From Actinomycetota bacterium (GTDB lineage: Bacteria > Actinomycetota > Geothermincolia > Geothermincolales > RBG-13-55-18), in the NCBI GenBank assembly GCA_013178005.1, contig JABLXL010000010.1, positions 1 to 64,000 of the forward strand: DNA of 64,000 bases, written 5' to 3'. Positions 15,761 to 24,776 of the stretch are shown piece by piece (position 1 is the first letter of the stretch; every line of letters starts with the position of its first letter). The notes under the pieces were generated by a model. It ran no database searches. It was not told where the DNA came from and was given only the letters and a program-made list of their open reading frames with translations. A program made the position numbers and the translations under genes.

Positions 15761-16336
15761 TCAGGTGCGGATGACCAGCTCGCCCTCGTCCACGCGCAAG
15801 ATGGCCTCGTAGGGGATGATGTTCTCCTCCCCAGCGCGGTTGTAACGGCGCCGTAGCTTTCCCACGATGCGCTCCATCCGCCTGCCGGGCGGGAACCACT
15901 CCATACCCACCTGCAAGCCCTCCAGGAAGAGCAACACTCCCTCAGGCTTGAGGATGACCGCGTCCACCCGCTGCAGGCGGTTGCCCTCCGCGTCCACCAT
16001 CTGCTTGTTGAGGACGTCCCTGCGCAAGAGCAGCTTGCCCTCGCTGGAGGCGACCTCGAATTCGGGGTGTTCGTGCCTTAAGTAAACCGCCTCCGGCTCA
16101 ATCGCCTCCACCTCCGACCAGGGCATGAGGAGCACGATGTCCTCCACGGGGCGTGGAAGAAGCAGACCCCCGATGCGATCCGTCCACTGGAGATGGACGG
16201 CGATGTCCGTGGCCACGGGCGGCTTTGCCGCGAGGTCGAAGGCCAGATCCTCGACGTGGCCCACCTCGCGATCCTTAGCGTCCCTGACCTCGCGCCTGAG
16301 CAGAGACGCCAGATAGACTTGGCCTTCCTCCATCAA
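15761..16336 (-). CDS. PRC-barrel-like, magnesium-transport-associated protein
   Basis: This 191-aa protein resembles the two PRC-barrel-like repeats that precede CBS/MgtE modules in magnesium transporters: a first barrel (VYLASLLRREVRDAKDREVGHVEDLAFD) and a second (VASSEGKLLLRRDVLNKQMVDAEGNRLQRVDAVIL). It ends in a beta-rich VIPYEAILRVDEGELVIRT tail. It lies 200 bp downstream of, and in the same direction as, the Nramp-like transporter. Similar proteins pair with NRAMP-related transporters in other bacteria, so a regulatory or metal-sensing subunit is inferred. Confidence 0.7.
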   Translation of the reverse strand: MMEEGQVYLASLLRREVRDAKDREVGHVEDLAFDLAAKPPVATDIAVHLQWTDRIGGLLLPRPVEDIVLLMPWSEVEAIEPEAVYLRHEHPEFEVASSEGKLLLRRDVLNKQMVDAEGNRLQRVDAVILKPEGVLLFLEGLQVGMEWFPPGRRMERIVGKLRRRYNRAGEENIIPYEAILRVDEGELVIRT

Positions 16337-16537
16337 GCTTCACCCCCTTGCCCTAGAGGAAAAGAGCCCGTGGGCGCCGCGGTTTCAGGACGGAAGTGCC
16401 GCCTCGCCGCCCGAGGCCGCGTACGCAAGGGTCGCCGGCGTACTCCCGCGGAGCGCGCCCGCGACCAACCCGCAGGGCGGCCTCCCCGGGACGCGGCAAC
16501 CAACAGGCGTCTCGCCCTCGCCATCGCCCACTCCCGA

Positions 16538-17812
16538 TCATCCCGACGGAAGAAACGTCGATACTATCATGGCCAGGTTTATCAGGTAGAGAAACGCCAA
16601 AGACACCAACATAAGGGTGTTGAATCTCGGCTTGTTGGCATATTCTCCCATCAACTCGCGGTCGTTTGCCAGGATCAGCATGAAGGTCACGATAACCGGC
16701 AGCAGGATGCCGTTGAGGGTCTGGGAGGCCACCATGATGAACACCAGGTTGATACGCGGGATCATCACCAGCAGCGCGCTCCCGACGATAAACAGGGTGT
16801 AGGTGAGGTAGAACTGGGGCGCCTCGCGGTAGGGGCGGTCGATGGTGGCCTCCCACCCGAAGGCCTCGCACACGGTGTAGGCGGTGGTGAGAGGCAGGAT
16901 AGAGGCGGCGAAGAGCGAGGCCGAGAAGAGGCCGAAGCCGAAGAGGTAAGAGGCGTACTTCCCCGCTATCGGCGCCAATCCCGCGGCGGCCTCCTCGGCG
17001 CTGGTGATGCTGAAGGCGCCTACCCCGGGCTTGTAGTAGAAGGCGGCGGCGCAGCAGATGATGATGAGCATCCCCACCACAACGGCGAAGAAGACGCCGA
17101 CTAGGGTGTCCATACGCTCATAGGCCAGCTTGTCGGCGTCCAACCCTTTGTCCACGATGGAGGATTGCTGGTAAAAGAGCATCCAGGGGGCGATGGTGGT
17201 GCCTATGTTGGTCACGGCGAGCACCAGGTAGGAGGTCTCCATGCTGACTTTCGGGACCACCAGGGAGCGTCCCACCTCGGACCAGTCGGGACCGGCCATA
17301 AAGGCGGATATGAAGTAGGCGATATAGACCAGGCTCACCACCAGGAATACCTTCTCCACCCTCTTGTAGGTGCCCTTGACCACCAGCCACCACACCGCGA
17401 AGGCAAGTGGGGGGATGGCCAGGAGAGGCGGGAGGTGAAAAAGTTGAAGGCTGGCGGCGAGGCCCGCGAAGTTGGAAACGGTGTTGGCGAAGTTAGTGAA
17501 GACCAGGGCCAGCATCACCAAAGCGGTCACGCGAAGGGAGAAGCGCTCCCTGATCAGGGCTGCGAGACCCCTGCCAGTCACCGTCCCCAGGCGCACCACG
17601 AGTTCCTGGATCAAGGCTAGCAGGACGGCGGTGATGGTGAGGACCCAGAGGAGGTTATAGCCATAGCGCGCGCCGGAAACGGAGTAGGTGGTGATACCCC
17701 CGGCGTCCGTGTCCACCATGTTCACGATGATGCCGGGGCCGAGCACGGCCAGGAACACCAGCAGTTCCCGGCGGGTCAGCCTCCTTCTCCTGCGCCTTTC
17801 CCTGGCGGGCAT
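16538..17812 (-). CDS. Nramp-family transporter with altered metal motifs
   Basis: The 424-aa protein has about eleven membrane helices and the LeuT-like Nramp fold. Canonical manganese/iron Nramps carry DPGN in helix 1 and MPH in helix 6. Here helix 1 reads VNMVDTDAGGITTYS and helix 6 reads TNIGTTIAPWMLFYQQ, so both metal-coordinating motifs are changed and the soft Met ligand is shifted or lost. That matches what is known of Nramp-related magnesium transporters, and the PRC-barrel neighbour supports Mg2+. GGAGGG 6 nt upstream fixes ATG 17812. A promoter and a 190-nt structured leader precede it. Confidence 0.78.
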   Translation of the reverse strand: MPARERRRRRRLTRRELLVFLAVLGPGIIVNMVDTDAGGITTYSVSGARYGYNLLWVLTITAVLLALIQELVVRLGTVTGRGLAALIRERFSLRVTALVMLALVFTNFANTVSNFAGLAASLQLFHLPPLLAIPPLAFAVWWLVVKGTYKRVEKVFLVVSLVYIAYFISAFMAGPDWSEVGRSLVVPKVSMETSYLVLAVTNIGTTIAPWMLFYQQSSIVDKGLDADKLAYERMDTLVGVFFAVVVGMLIIICCAAAFYYKPGVGAFSITSAEEAAAGLAPIAGKYASYLFGFGLFSASLFAASILPLTTAYTVCEAFGWEATIDRPYREAPQFYLTYTLFIVGSALLVMIPRINLVFIMVASQTLNGILLPVIVTFMLILANDRELMGEYANKPRFNTLMLVSLAFLYLINLAMIVSTFLPSG

Positions 17813-18015
17813 GGCTTCCCTCCAAGGTCTCATCACTCCCTGCTCAGAAGTTCAGTTCCGTGTTAAGGCCGACACGGCCCGAGGCGAGCTCCGGCGAGAA
17901 CCGGAATGCCGGCCGGCAACCGGGCCGGCTGTAACCGTGAGAGCTTTACAACAAGGTCCTTGTCTTTCAACCGTAACGGCTCTAAGGTATCGTTCACCCG
18001 CATTGGTCGATTATA
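17813..18015 (-). promoter_or_regulatory. Promoter and structured 5' leader of Nramp-like gene
   Basis: A minus-strand TATAAT (18015-18010) precedes a leader of about 190 nt. Within it AGAGC/GCTCT arms (17984-17980 with 17945-17941) enclose an ACAAG/CTTGT hairpin, followed by several GC-rich stems (17830-17940). The segment TAAAGCTCT resembles the 3' core of the M-box magnesium riboswitch, but the conserved M-box 5' block (GTTAGGTGAGGCTCC) is absent. This is a riboswitch candidate of unknown class only. Confidence 0.35.
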
Positions 18016-18050
18016 CCATGGCGTCTGCCCATCCCGGTCCCGGTCACGCC

Positions 18051-18662
18051 CTAATGCGGACCCGGCAACAGGCGGCATGCGGCGGGGCAATCGATGACCC
18101 TCTTCTCGGTGACGATGTTGTGGATGCGCGCGTCGTGGTCGGCACATGGGACGTGCTCCACGATCTGGAGCTCGAAGGCCACGGCGATGAGGCGGCAGCG
18201 GGGGCCGCACTTCTCGAGAAAACGGTCGTAGTAACCGCCGCCGTAACCGAGCCTGCCCCCGGAAAGATCGAAAGCAACCCCCGGCATAAGGACCACGTCT
18301 ATCTCCTCGGGGGGCACCGGCCTCAGGCACTCGCTCTTGGGCTCCAGAATGTCGTAGTTCCCCGGCGCCAGGTCCTCCTGCAGGTCGAAGATGCGCGAGG
18401 CCACCATGCTCTTGTCCCCGTCGTTCGTGCAGGGCACGCATACCACCTTGCCCTCGTCCAGGGCGCGGCGGATCATGGGCAGGGTGTCGACCTCGCTGCG
18501 GAAGGAGATGAAGAAAAGGACGGTCCCCGCCGCCGCGAACTCGGGCACCGTCCACAGGTTCTCGGCTACACGCGCTGAGAGCAGTTTCCTCTGCTCGGGA
18601 TCCAAGGCGTCGCGCAGTTCCTGGACCTTCTTGCGCAGCTCTTTCTTCTTCTTGTGGATCAT
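18051..18662 (-). CDS. 5-formyltetrahydrofolate cyclo-ligase
   Basis: This 203-aa ATP-dependent enzyme converts 5-formyl-THF to 5,10-methenyl-THF. The family signature LMPGVAFDLSGGRLGYGGGYYDRFL (about residues 128-152) includes the glycine-rich ATP site. The N-terminal KKKKELRKKVQELRDAL helix is also typical. AGGAG 6 nt upstream supports the ATG. In an organism with Wood-Ljungdahl-like C1 chemistry it may also rescue stalled formyl-THF, but that is inference. Confidence 0.93.
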   Translation of the reverse strand: MIHKKKKELRKKVQELRDALDPEQRKLLSARVAENLWTVPEFAAAGTVLFFISFRSEVDTLPMIRRALDEGKVVCVPCTNDGDKSMVASRIFDLQEDLAPGNYDILEPKSECLRPVPPEEIDVVLMPGVAFDLSGGRLGYGGGYYDRFLEKCGPRCRLIAVAFELQIVEHVPCADHDARIHNIVTEKRVIDCPAACRLLPGPH

Positions 18663-18771
18663 GTCGTTCTCCTATGGTCCGGGTCAACTATATAATATAG
18701 CAGGTCACGGGAATGGCAAGCCCGCGGCGCTGCGCCGCATGATTAGCCGCTGCCTTTTGGGAGGAGATGAC

Positions 18772-19260
18772 ATGGCAAAGGTGCTGGTGATCTCGGATAC
18801 CCATATACCGAAGGTGGGGGACTCGCTTCCGCGGGAGGTGCTGGAGGCGGCGCGCGAAGCCGACCTGGTGCTGCACGCCGGCGACCTGGTGGAGATGAGG
18901 GTGCTGGAAGAGCTTCGCGCTTTGGCCCCGGTGCACGCGGTCGCCGGCAACATGGACCTGCCGGAGGTGAGCTCGGTGCTACCCCAGCAGGTCACCGTGG
19001 AAGTGGAGGGGAAGCTCATCGGTCTGACCCACGGGTCAGGTCCACCCATGGGCATCGAGAGGAGGGTGTTGTCGCGCTTTTCCGGGGTGGACGCAGTGGT
19101 TTTCGGGCACACCCACCGCGCCTGCATGGAGGAGCGTAAGGGAGTGCTGCTCCTGAACCCCGGCACCCCCACCGACCGGCGTTTTTCCGATCGCCTCTCC
19201 TACCTACTGCTCACCATAGAGGACGGCGCTATCAAGCCGTCCATAGTGTGGCTGGACTGA
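18772..19260 (+). CDS. YfcE/MJ0936-type metallophosphoesterase
   Basis: This 162-aa calcineurin-like phosphodiesterase of the YfcE/MJ0936 group contains all dimetal ligands: SDTH (D/H), HAGDL, AGNMD, LTHGSG and GHTH, in the family order. The ATG at 18772 follows GGGAGGAG; the longer open frame upstream is antisense to the cyclo-ligase gene. It is a cytoplasmic phosphodiesterase of unknown physiological substrate. Confidence 0.9.
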   Translation: MAKVLVISDTHIPKVGDSLPREVLEAAREADLVLHAGDLVEMRVLEELRALAPVHAVAGNMDLPEVSSVLPQQVTVEVEGKLIGLTHGSGPPMGIERRVLSRFSGVDAVVFGHTHRACMEERKGVLLLNPGTPTDRRFSDRLSYLLLTIEDGAIKPSIVWLD

Positions 19261-19651
19261 GACGGCGCAGCCGGCGGCGGTAGAGCGGGCGCCGAGTCAG
19301 GCCGGCGCATAGAGGGCAAGCCCGCGCCCTTGCGCGAGAATGGGGAATTGAAACGCCACCGCGCAATGTTACCGCGTTAACCGCGGAATATCCTTGTTGC
19401 ATCAGGTGAACGATGGTGGCGTATCAGCGGTGCAGGGATTTTTTAAGGTCATAAAGCCATTATTTACCAACACATGAGCCACTGCATTGTACGAGCTTCG
19501 GCAGCCTGCGCAAGAGCGGAAAAACGCAATGGGCGCCGTCGCGGCCTGCGGGTTTGGGAATTAATCAAAGTGGCGCTGGCAGCATCCTCAAGCGGAAAAA
19601 CGCGATATGCGCCCGCGGCCAGAGGGGGAGGAGCGAGTGAAGGCGCCGAAG
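19261..19651. other. Gene-free gap with degenerate 86-bp repeat
   Basis: No plausible coding frame was found. GCGGAAAAACGC occurs at 19516 and 19602 within two similar segments (86 bp apart), each followed by a TGCGC- or GGGCGCC-like stretch. No clear terminator is visible for either convergent gene. Confidence 0.5.
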
Positions 19652-20284
19652 CTAGGGGGTTTCGCCCCAGGGCTCTTCCTCTGAGAGGTCCAGGCCTCCC
19701 ACCACCACCCAGCGCCCCTTGCCCGCCACCTCCTCCATGCCGGGTATGTTGAGCAGGGGGTCGTTCTGAGGATCCTCATACCAGCGGAGGTATATCTCGC
19801 CCTTTTTATCGCCGAAACTGTCCTGCTTGTACTCGGGGCTTCCGAACATCTCCTTGCCGATATAGCGCACGCCGCCGCCGGTCAGGGTGACCGTGGCCTC
19901 CCTGCCGTCGTTTGCGGTTTCCTCCATCTGCACATCCAGGAACTCGATCTCCCATTCCTTCGAGTTCCACATCTCCCGCAGGGAGTCCACCTGCTCCATG
20001 CCCACAAACTGCCCGGCACTGTCCTGAAGGAAATCGGGGTTTATCACCTCGAGGTAGAGCTCGAAATCGCGCCCGTTGTCGGGGTTGCGAACCATCTTGC
20101 CCTCGGAATCCTCGCTCTCGATCCACTCCATGGACTTGAACCATTTCTTCACCGCCGTCACCGGGCTTTTGTCCCGGGGATCGAATTCTTCCCGGAACGA
20201 GGACCCGCTGGTCCACCCGCACCCCGCGCAGGCGAGGACGAAAACCGCCGCCGCGGCATATACCAGCAACCTTGACCCGCGCAA
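19652..20284 (-). CDS. Putative lipoprotein
   Basis: The 210-aa exported lipoprotein has the N-terminus MRGSRLLVYAAAAVFVLACAGC, with lipobox LACAGC. The mature part is acidic and mixed alpha/beta (AVKKWFKSMEWIESEDSEGK, DFELYLEVINPDFL, GKGRWVVVGGLDLSEEEP) and may be NTF2-like. The start was set at TTG 20284 because GGGAGG stands 7 nt upstream; a GTG at 20359 would add 25 residues before the signal. It is last in a four-gene envelope cluster on the minus strand. Function unknown. Confidence 0.7.
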   Translation of the reverse strand: MRGSRLLVYAAAAVFVLACAGCGWTSGSSFREEFDPRDKSPVTAVKKWFKSMEWIESEDSEGKMVRNPDNGRDFELYLEVINPDFLQDSAGQFVGMEQVDSLREMWNSKEWEIEFLDVQMEETANDGREATVTLTGGGVRYIGKEMFGSPEYKQDSFGDKKGEIYLRWYEDPQNDPLLNIPGMEEVAGKGRWVVVGGLDLSEEEPWGETP

Positions 20285-20362
20285 GATAGACCTCCCAGCT
20301 AGCGAGCGACTCCCGTCTTCCAGGTCTCGACCGTCTAAGTATATTGTACCGGCGGGCACGTG

Positions 20363-21094
20363 TCAGCCCGACTCCTGCGTCTGCTCTTCCACCTCGGGGA
20401 ATTCCGGCTGCCCCGGCCCTATATCTTCGTAGTAATAGGGCAGTTTCGCCAGTTGGTAATCCTGTATCAGCCAGGTGTTCTCCACCTTCACCAGGCGCAC
20501 CGTCCTTGGGTACTGGGCGAAATCGATGCCCCCGCTGTCGCCTCCCGAATTATAGAAGCCCTTGAAGGTGCCCCCCACCACCTCAACCTCGGCGTAATCC
20601 CCTTCTTCCTTCACCAGGCGGGTCTTCAGCCCTTCCAGGGCGTAGTAGTCGTAGTCGATGCCCTCGGTGTACGGGTCCGGCTCGTACTCGCCGTTCTGAG
20701 CCATCTTGTAAAGCTCTAGGTCGGTATGCTTGAGGTAAAGCATGACGTTCTTGTCGCGGAGAGCGTTGTAGAATTCCTTCACCGCTTTCTCGGGACCGCT
20801 CTCACCGCCGCCCGCGAGCACCACCACGATCACCACTGCCACCGCCACCACCGCCGCAAGCAACAGCAACCCCAGCAGGGGACTGGTGCGGCGGCGCGCG
20901 CGGCGCCTCCTCCTCTCGGCCTCCTCAGCATCCAGGCCCTCTCGCCTTGCTTCGCGCCGGTAACGCGCCGCCTCCCGCTGGGAGCGCCTGCGCGCGCGGG
21001 CCTTTAACGCCTCCAGGTCCAGTATCCTCTCGCCGCACTCCTCACAGTAACGGCGGCCTTCCGGGTTATCGTACCCGCAGTTGGGACAACGCAA
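20363..21094 (-). CDS. Zinc-ribbon, membrane-anchored NTF2-like protein
   Basis: This 243-aa protein has a cytoplasmic N-terminal zinc ribbon (CPNCGYDNPEGRRYCEECG), then a strongly basic helix rich in Arg/Glu. A membrane helix (LLGLLLLAAVVAVAVVIVVV, about 75-95) follows, and an external domain begins GPEKAVKEFYNALRDKNVMLYLKHTD, which resembles DUF4878/NTF2-like lumazine-binding folds. It starts with TTG behind AAGGGGG. It probably shares an operon with the lipoprotein 78 bp downstream. Function unknown. Confidence 0.72.
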   Translation of the reverse strand: MRCPNCGYDNPEGRRYCEECGERILDLEALKARARRRSQREAARYRREARREGLDAEEAERRRRRARRRTSPLLGLLLLAAVVAVAVVIVVVLAGGGESGPEKAVKEFYNALRDKNVMLYLKHTDLELYKMAQNGEYEPDPYTEGIDYDYYALEGLKTRLVKEEGDYAEVEVVGGTFKGFYNSGGDSGGIDFAQYPRTVRLVKVENTWLIQDYQLAKLPYYYEDIGPGQPEFPEVEEQTQESG

Positions 21095-21382
21095 CGCAAA
21101 CCCCCTTGTCCGCCCACGCCTGCCGGCGCGGGTGCGCCGCCGCGCCCGCCGCGACGGCGATTTCCGAGTCCGGGAATCACCTCACGCGATCCCGCTTCGC
21201 CCGCACCCTTCGAGCGGGCTGCAAATCTTATCATACCGTATCCGGTCCCCGAGAAGGGCGCATGCCCACGCCGCATGCTGCGCGGTGAAGCGCCAGCGCC
21301 TCTTGGAGCCCCTTCACGCTCTCGTCGCCTCCATCCCTACGGGCGGGCGCACACCGTTCCCGCGCCCTTCCCCCGGGCGGCC

Positions 21383-21889
21383 TCAACTTCCCGCCGCCTT
21401 CTCCAGGGCGTTCACGACGTAGAGGTCGAGAGCCTCCATGAACCACCGGCCTTCCCTGCGCACCAAGTAGAGGGGCGCCACGTCTTCGCGCGCGAAATCT
21501 ACCTCCCCTTTCTTGCGCCAGGCTCCTCCCTCGAGGCGGTAGAGCTCGCAACGGCCGGAGACCATTCTCACCAGGGCGCGTTCGCCGTCGAGGTACTCGC
21601 TCTCGAGCTCCACGCCCGTGAAAGCCATGCGCCAGTTCACGGGCTCCGCGAGATATATACGGTGTAGACTCTCCCAGGTCCGCGCCAGTTCCCCTTCACC
21701 CCGAGACACCTTTTCCCGGGCTTCGGGGTTCACGCATGAGCGCATGGCCGGGACATCATGGGACTGCACCGCACCCAGGAACTTGTAAACCGTCCTTTCG
21801 GGCGTCTCCTGCCCGCATCCTCCGGACGCCAGGCAGGCCGCCAGCAACGCGAACAACGGCAAGATGATCCTCGCGGCCCTCGCCGCCAC
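21383..21889 (-). CDS. Putative lipoprotein with NTF2-like domain
   Basis: The 168-aa protein starts at GTG 21889 (GGGAGGC upstream). Signal peptide AARAARIILPLFALLAACLASGGC ends in a lipobox. The mature domain TPERTVYKFLGAVQSHDVPAMRSCVNPEAR resembles the NTF2-like external domain of the neighbour at 20363-21094, suggesting divergent paralogues. It is encoded 35 bp after the coiled-coil zinc-ribbon gene in the same direction. Function unknown. Confidence 0.7.
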   Translation of the reverse strand: MAARAARIILPLFALLAACLASGGCGQETPERTVYKFLGAVQSHDVPAMRSCVNPEAREKVSRGEGELARTWESLHRIYLAEPVNWRMAFTGVELESEYLDGERALVRMVSGRCELYRLEGGAWRKKGEVDFAREDVAPLYLVRREGRWFMEALDLYVVNALEKAAGS

Positions 21890-21923
21890 CCCACGCCTCC
21901 CGTCGACGAGCCGGCGCTGGCGG

Positions 21924-22385
21924 CTAGACCTTCGTCCCGCAGTTGGGGCAGAAAGCCGATCCCCCGGGGACCTCTCCCCCGCAGGAGGGGCAGGCGACCG
22001 GCGCGGCGGCGGGCTGTGCCGCGGCCTCGGGCACCGGCGGCGGAGCGGGCGCCGGCGGCGGAGCGGCGGCGGGTTGGCCCCCCGGTGGAGGGGGAGCGGG
22101 GGCCGCGGCCTGGGCCGCTGCTTTTTGCGCCTCGATCTGCTTCTCCAGCTCGATGATCTGCCACTCCAGGTTGAAGATCTGGTCCACCTGCGGCCGCAGC
22201 GATTCCACATCCACTTGCTGTTGCCTGAACTGCTCAACCAGTGCCTCTCCCAGGGCAGCTACCAGCTCCGCCCTCTGCTTGCGCAGGGCGTTAACCTGGC
22301 CCTTCTGCTTGGTGGAATCAAGGGCCTGGTCCAGCTGGGAACCGAGACTGGAGGCCTGCTCCTTCAGCTTGTCAAAAAAACCCAT
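21924..22385 (-). CDS. Coiled-coil protein with C-terminal zinc ribbon
   Basis: The 153-aa soluble protein starts MGFFDKLKEQASSLGSQLDQAL. A predicted coiled coil runs to about residue 90, a Pro/Ala-rich linker to about 128, and the end is a zinc ribbon CPSCGGEVPGGSAFCPNCGTKV. The architecture resembles small actinobacterial zinc-ribbon proteins of unknown role. GAGAGGTGAAG precedes ATG 22385. It is the first gene of the 19652-22385 cluster. The 298-bp gap upstream (to 22683) holds nothing recognisable. Confidence 0.72.
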   Translation of the reverse strand: MGFFDKLKEQASSLGSQLDQALDSTKQKGQVNALRKQRAELVAALGEALVEQFRQQQVDVESLRPQVDQIFNLEWQIIELEKQIEAQKAAAQAAAPAPPPPGGQPAAAPPPAPAPPPVPEAAAQPAAAPVACPSCGGEVPGGSAFCPNCGTKV

Positions 22386-22683
22386 CCTCTTCACCTCTCT
22401 TCTTCCAGCCGACTGACGCCGCCACCGCCCCGGTCCGCTCCCGGATCCGCGGGCGCGACCCGCGCCCCAACTACCCCGTGCCCCCTTTCGGCACGCGACA
22501 GGATTAATTATAAGACTCTTCGCGGTGGATTGCGGGCGATCCATCTGAAAAGAGACTTTCAATAGTTCACCCGTTCTCTTGCCGCGGGAAAGCCGCGCGG
22601 CCTATAACTCCCCGGTCGTGAGCATTGAGTGGCCGGCGCTCTTTCTTCCCGCCTCCGTGTCGGCCTGGCAAGGCAACACGACC

Positions 22684-24090
22684 CTATTTCGTGAGCAGGG
22701 AGTGGATGGCGCGCGCCGCCCTCTTCCCCGCCCCCATGGCCTCGATCACCGTGGCCGAGCCGGTCACGATATCCCCGCCCGCGAAAATGTTGGGCACCGA
22801 GGTCTGCCCCGTCTCGGGATCCGCCTCTATGTAGCCCCATTTATTCAGCTTCACCTCGGGCAGGGTGGAGGTGAGCAGGGGGTTGGCGCGGGTGCCTATG
22901 GCCATGACCACCAGGTCCACCTCCAGCTCGAATTCCGAGCCCTCGATAGGGACGGGACGGCGCCTGCCGCTCTCGTCGGGCTCCCCCAGCTCCATGCGCA
23001 GGCACTCCATCCCCCTCACCCACTCATCCCCCAGGATGCGCACCGGCAGGGTGAGGAACTTGAAGGCCACCCCCTCCTCGGCCGCGTGGGCTATCTCCTC
23101 CGCCCGCGCCGGCATCTCCTGGCGCGAGCGCCGGTAGACGATGGTCACCTCTTCCGCGCCCAGGCGCAGGGCGGTGCGCGCGCTGTCCAGGGCGACGTTG
23201 CCGCCCCCGATGACCGCCACCCGCTTCGCTCGCTTGATGGGGGTGTCGTACTCGGGGAAGAGGTAGGCTTTCATCAAGTTGGAGCGGGTGAGGTACTCGT
23301 TGGCGGAATAAACGCCGTTGAGGTTCTCCCCCGGGATGTCCATGAACATGGGAAGGCCCGCCCCGATGGCGATGAAAGCGGCGTCGTAACCGTCCGCGAA
23401 AAGCTCCTGAAGGGTGTAGCTGCAACCGATGACCTGGTCCAGCCTGATCTCCACTCCCAGGCTGCGCACGTATTCCACCTCCCGCATGACTATGGCCTTG
23501 GGAAGGCGGAACTCCGGGATGCCGTAGGTCAACACCCCGCCCGGCGCGTTGAGGGCCTCGAAGACGGTGACCTCATGCCCCAGGCGGGCCAGGTCGCCCG
23601 CGCAGGTGAGCCCGCCGGGCCCCGAGCCGATTACCGCCACCCGCTTCCCCGTGGGGGGTTCCTTCGGTGGAAGGACTATCTCCCCGTGCGCCGCCTCGTA
23701 ATCGGCGGCGAAGCGCTCCAGCCTTCCTATAGCCACCGGCTCCCCTTTCTTGCCCAGGGTGCACACCGCCTCGCACTGCGTCTCCTGGGGGCAAACGCGC
23801 CCGCAGATGGCGGGAAGGCTGTTCTTCTCCTTGAGCTTGGCGGCGGCGGCCAGCGGGTCCCCTTCCTCGATGAGCTTTATGAAGGCGGGGATGTCTATCT
23901 CCACGGGGCATCCGGCCACGCACGGCTTCTTCTTGCACTGGAGGCAACGCGATGCCTCCGTCCTTGCGGCTTCTGCGCTCAGTCCCAGGGCCACTTCGTC
24001 GAAGTTTGACCGGCGTTCACCGGGGTCCTGCTCCGGCATCTTCACGCGCTGTATCATCATCCTGCCCTTCTTGCCGGCTTCCTCGCCCAT
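22684..24090 (-). CDS. NfnB/GltD-like NADPH oxidoreductase subunit
   Basis: This 468-aa FAD/NADPH flavoprotein belongs to the glutamate synthase small-subunit-like family, which includes NfnB and SudA. Eight N-terminal cysteines (C49, C52, C57, C61, C96, C100, C106, C110) bind two [4Fe-4S] clusters. FAD motif VIGSGPGGLTCAGDLA (about 155) and NADPH motif AVIGGGNVALDSARTA (about 300) follow, and the end FAGGDIVTGSATVIEAMGAGKRAA is diagnostic. No glutamate synthase large subunit is nearby, so an Nfn-like or sulfide-dehydrogenase-like role with the 4423-5238 protein is inferred. The start region (ATG 24090, AAGGAGAAGG) is duplicated 91 bp upstream. Confidence 0.85.
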   Translation of the reverse strand: MGEEAGKKGRMMIQRVKMPEQDPGERRSNFDEVALGLSAEAARTEASRCLQCKKKPCVAGCPVEIDIPAFIKLIEEGDPLAAAAKLKEKNSLPAICGRVCPQETQCEAVCTLGKKGEPVAIGRLERFAADYEAAHGEIVLPPKEPPTGKRVAVIGSGPGGLTCAGDLARLGHEVTVFEALNAPGGVLTYGIPEFRLPKAIVMREVEYVRSLGVEIRLDQVIGCSYTLQELFADGYDAAFIAIGAGLPMFMDIPGENLNGVYSANEYLTRSNLMKAYLFPEYDTPIKRAKRVAVIGGGNVALDSARTALRLGAEEVTIVYRRSRQEMPARAEEIAHAAEEGVAFKFLTLPVRILGDEWVRGMECLRMELGEPDESGRRRPVPIEGSEFELEVDLVVMAIGTRANPLLTSTLPEVKLNKWGYIEADPETGQTSVPNIFAGGDIVTGSATVIEAMGAGKRAARAIHSLLTK

Positions 24091-24214
24091 CCGTCCTTCT
24101 CCTTGCGTTCTCGATCTCCGGCGTTATCCCTCAACAACCCTCAGATTGCATCCTGCCCGTCCTGCCGGCCTCCTCGCCCATCTGCCCTTAACCTCACGTG
24201 CTCGATCTCCTGCG
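24058..24214. repeat. 91-bp-period duplication of a gene 5' end
   Basis: The segment 24058-24123, containing the start codon and first codons of the NfnB-like gene plus its leader, recurs at 24149-24214 with about 10 changes. The outer copy keeps an ATG and a 15-codon frame that stops early. Here a 5' end, not a 3' end, was duplicated. Confidence 0.75.
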
Positions 24215-24776
24215 CCGTTTTCCCGCGATGGACAGGCATGGGCGCCATCCCGCTATCCTTGCTCGCGGCGTTCTACGGGTCGACCCGAGCCGGCATCGTG
24301 AGCAGGCACGGATGAACAAAATATACGCACTCGCCCCGCCCCATCGCAAGTCGATCGCCTGACCACCGGGCATGGGCTTCGTGGTTATTCGTGGTTGTTA
24401 TCCGATTTCATACCGTTTATGCGGGCGCCCACCGGGCCAAAAATCTCAGGGGTCTCCCTTCCCCTGCATAACCACCGCAAGCGGCACGGGTCGAATAATG
24501 ACCTCCCGGAATTTTCGCGCCGTCGTTCGGCGAGACACGATGATCATCACCACAGTACCAATATTTGCCTGTCTATCCCGCTATTATGTTCATTCCATCT
24601 TCAGGAAAGAGGGCAAGGTACGGTGGCCCGTTCACCCGTCCTGAAGCTCAGGGCCGTGATCGGCATCCATATAATCCGCAAGGCGCCTTCCGCCCATGAG
24701 GAATCGCGGAACCTCCAAAGGCAGAATCGCGTCTCTTACCCAAGGGGGACGAGGGAACGGAGGATGGAGGGTGAAG
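24215..24776. other. Gene-free gap
   Basis: About 560 bp between two divergent genes. Reading frames here lack Shine-Dalgarno sites and family resemblance. No terminator or convincing promoter was seen. Confidence 0.5.

Noticed and set aside
17813-18015. M-box (ykoK) magnesium riboswitch
   Set aside because: Only the TAAAGCTCT word fits; the conserved 5' block and the overall fold are missing. Kept as an unassigned leader.
19347-19354. CRISPR-like ATTGAAAC motif
   Set aside because: Single occurrence, no spaced direct repeats and no cas genes.
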